Source: Dryomyza anilis
Taxonomy: Eukaryota > Arthropoda > Insecta > Diptera > Dryomyzidae
Reading direction: 5' to 3'
Length of the DNA stretch: 64,000 nt
Assembly (NCBI GenBank): GCA_951804985.1
Contig: OX638134.1
Span: 5,394,001 to 5,458,000 of the forward strand
In this document: piece after piece, positions 62,871-64,000 of the stretch
Layout of the letters: each line of letters starts with the position of its first letter
How positions within the stretch are numbered: position 1 is the first letter of the stretch
Position numbers and translations under genes: made by a program
The notes under the pieces: generated by a model
What the model saw: only the letters and a program-made list of their open reading frames with translations
The model's database searches: none
What the model was told of the DNA's origin: nothing

Positions 62871-64000
62871 TACAATGTATTCTAAACCAAAAATGCAAAA
62901 ATTTCATAAATTAAGAATATTTTGAAGTCTTTAATTTTGTTCTTTTATTTTCAAATTTCTTTGCATATTTTATTTATTCAACACAAAATATCAGTTTTTT
63001 TGGGCTTTTTATTTGTTAAACTTATTTTTAATCTATTTTATTAAATTTATAAATTTTTACCTTATATTATGTATTAATTTTTTTTTCTTTTTTGTAACTT
63101 TTTTTTATTTTTATTATATTTTATTATTTTTTTATTTTTTTTATTTCCGCAAAAACTGCGAAGCTCTAAAATGATTGCATTAACAACGCATCAAAGCGTA
63201 AAAGCAACGAAAGAAAACAAAATAAAATAAAATAAAAAATAATGTATATAAAAATCCAAGAGACTTGCACTGCGTCAAGATTCAAAGCCCAACGTTTAAC
63301 TAATTATTGGGTGGCTGGTGGCCAGCAAGCCTACCAGACATCAAACCAATGTAAAAAACCAGAAAAAAAAATTAATATTTATTCACAAAAGACCAAAAAA
63401 AAGCTGAATATATTAAAAAAGTTTTTATTGCTCTTTTAATATTTAATACTTTATACCAGTGACTTTTAGATATTTTTTATGCTCAATTTAAATAATTTTA
63501 TTTTTACTTTTTTATTAATGTTTTGAATTTGCATACTTTCAATTTAAAAACCAAAGGTTAAAAATTTTCACCTCAAACAATGCAATTAATTAAGTGTTCG
63601 GATTCATAATTCAAAAAAGTATTTAATATATTTCATAGGAAATATTATTAAAAAAAGGCTTGCATTTATTTGTGGTTTAAAATACGTTGCTACCTTTTGC
63701 ATTTTTCTTTTTCATTAGAAAGGAATGCTTTTTAGTCCATTATATGAATTCCTAGAAATACTCAAAAGGACGTATTATGACTTAAATATGTATATTTTAT
63801 CCAAAAATATGCAATATTTTAATTAAAAGCTTCATTAATCATTTTGAATTCCGATTCGTGGCACTTACATTTGTCAATGTTTCCGCAACAGTATGCAACT
63901 TTTTTCATTATTTAAATTATATTTATATATTAAGCTTTCCTATAAATAATCACACAACTAAAAGTATGCAATGTTTTTATTAAATCCCCTAAAATATATT
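62870..64000. other. AT-rich low-copy end of window
   Basis: T-rich low-complexity DNA to about 63150, then low-copy sequence with TTTGCATACTTTC at 63528-63540 and CTAAAAGTATGCAATG at 63957-63972. The open reading 63242-63439 is lysine-rich with no domain. Confidence 0.4.

Overview
The window looks like accessory chromosomal DNA from a fly, most likely a brachyceran dipteran. This is an inference from four things: the very high A+T content; two genes with short GT-AG introns, three of the four only 56-110 bp; a perfect TATCGATA (DRE) element and an Ohler motif 8-like element upstream of one gene; and tRNA-derived SINEs with target-site duplications. There is no bacterial-style gene organisation. 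I find only two protein-coding genes in 64 kb; the remaining open reading frames are by-products of simple repeats.

The genes are tandem paralogues on the minus strand. Both encode gamma-glutamylcyclotransferase-like (GGCT-like) proteins with the same three-exon layout and the same intron phases (0, then 2). The gene at 26902-27616 encodes a 182-residue, probably cytosolic enzyme behind a DRE-type promoter. The gene at 29474-30894 encodes a 217-residue version with an N-terminal signal peptide and a possible TATA box. Both keep the presumed catalytic glutamate in a QEGV motif. They would form 5-oxoproline from gamma-glutamyl substrates, one inside the cell and one probably in the secretory pathway or outside the cell.

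Layout. 1-2400: a 15-bp minisatellite, a duplicated ~270-bp dispersed repeat, a (TATATTTT)n array and a short run of the 19-bp repeat described below. 2400-9960: low-copy DNA interrupted by a 1.4-kb foldback-like element, a MITE-like element inside a tRNA-derived SINE head, two further SINEs with target-site duplications, and hairpins. 10.2-11.5 kb: degenerate 11-bp repeat. 14.0-18.6 kb: a cluster of short palindromes of the form AAATTTCCC-spacer-GGGAAATTT. 19.5-60.2 kb: eleven blocks of a 19-bp satellite (unit TTTTTCACTAAAAATTCAA or its complement). Their orientation alternates almost strictly, and they are separated by 1-1.8-kb islands of low-copy DNA, the two genes, a diverged ~320-bp tandem repeat (24.4-25.9 kb) and two opposed sets of palindromic TGTCGG units (39.0-39.8 and 41.1-41.5 kb). 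A nearly perfect (TATAAAA)n array of about 490 units lies at 49.4-52.9 kb, and a (TATGTATT)n array of about 173 units at 60.9-62.3 kb.

The low-copy islands look like regulatory or otherwise constrained non-coding DNA. They carry at least eleven copies of a 9-mer, GCATACTTT, within a longer consensus close to GCATACTTTNAGGC, and three share CTTTGATTAATG. The regular islands, their flipping repeat borders and the shared motif are the features least explained by ordinary annotation.
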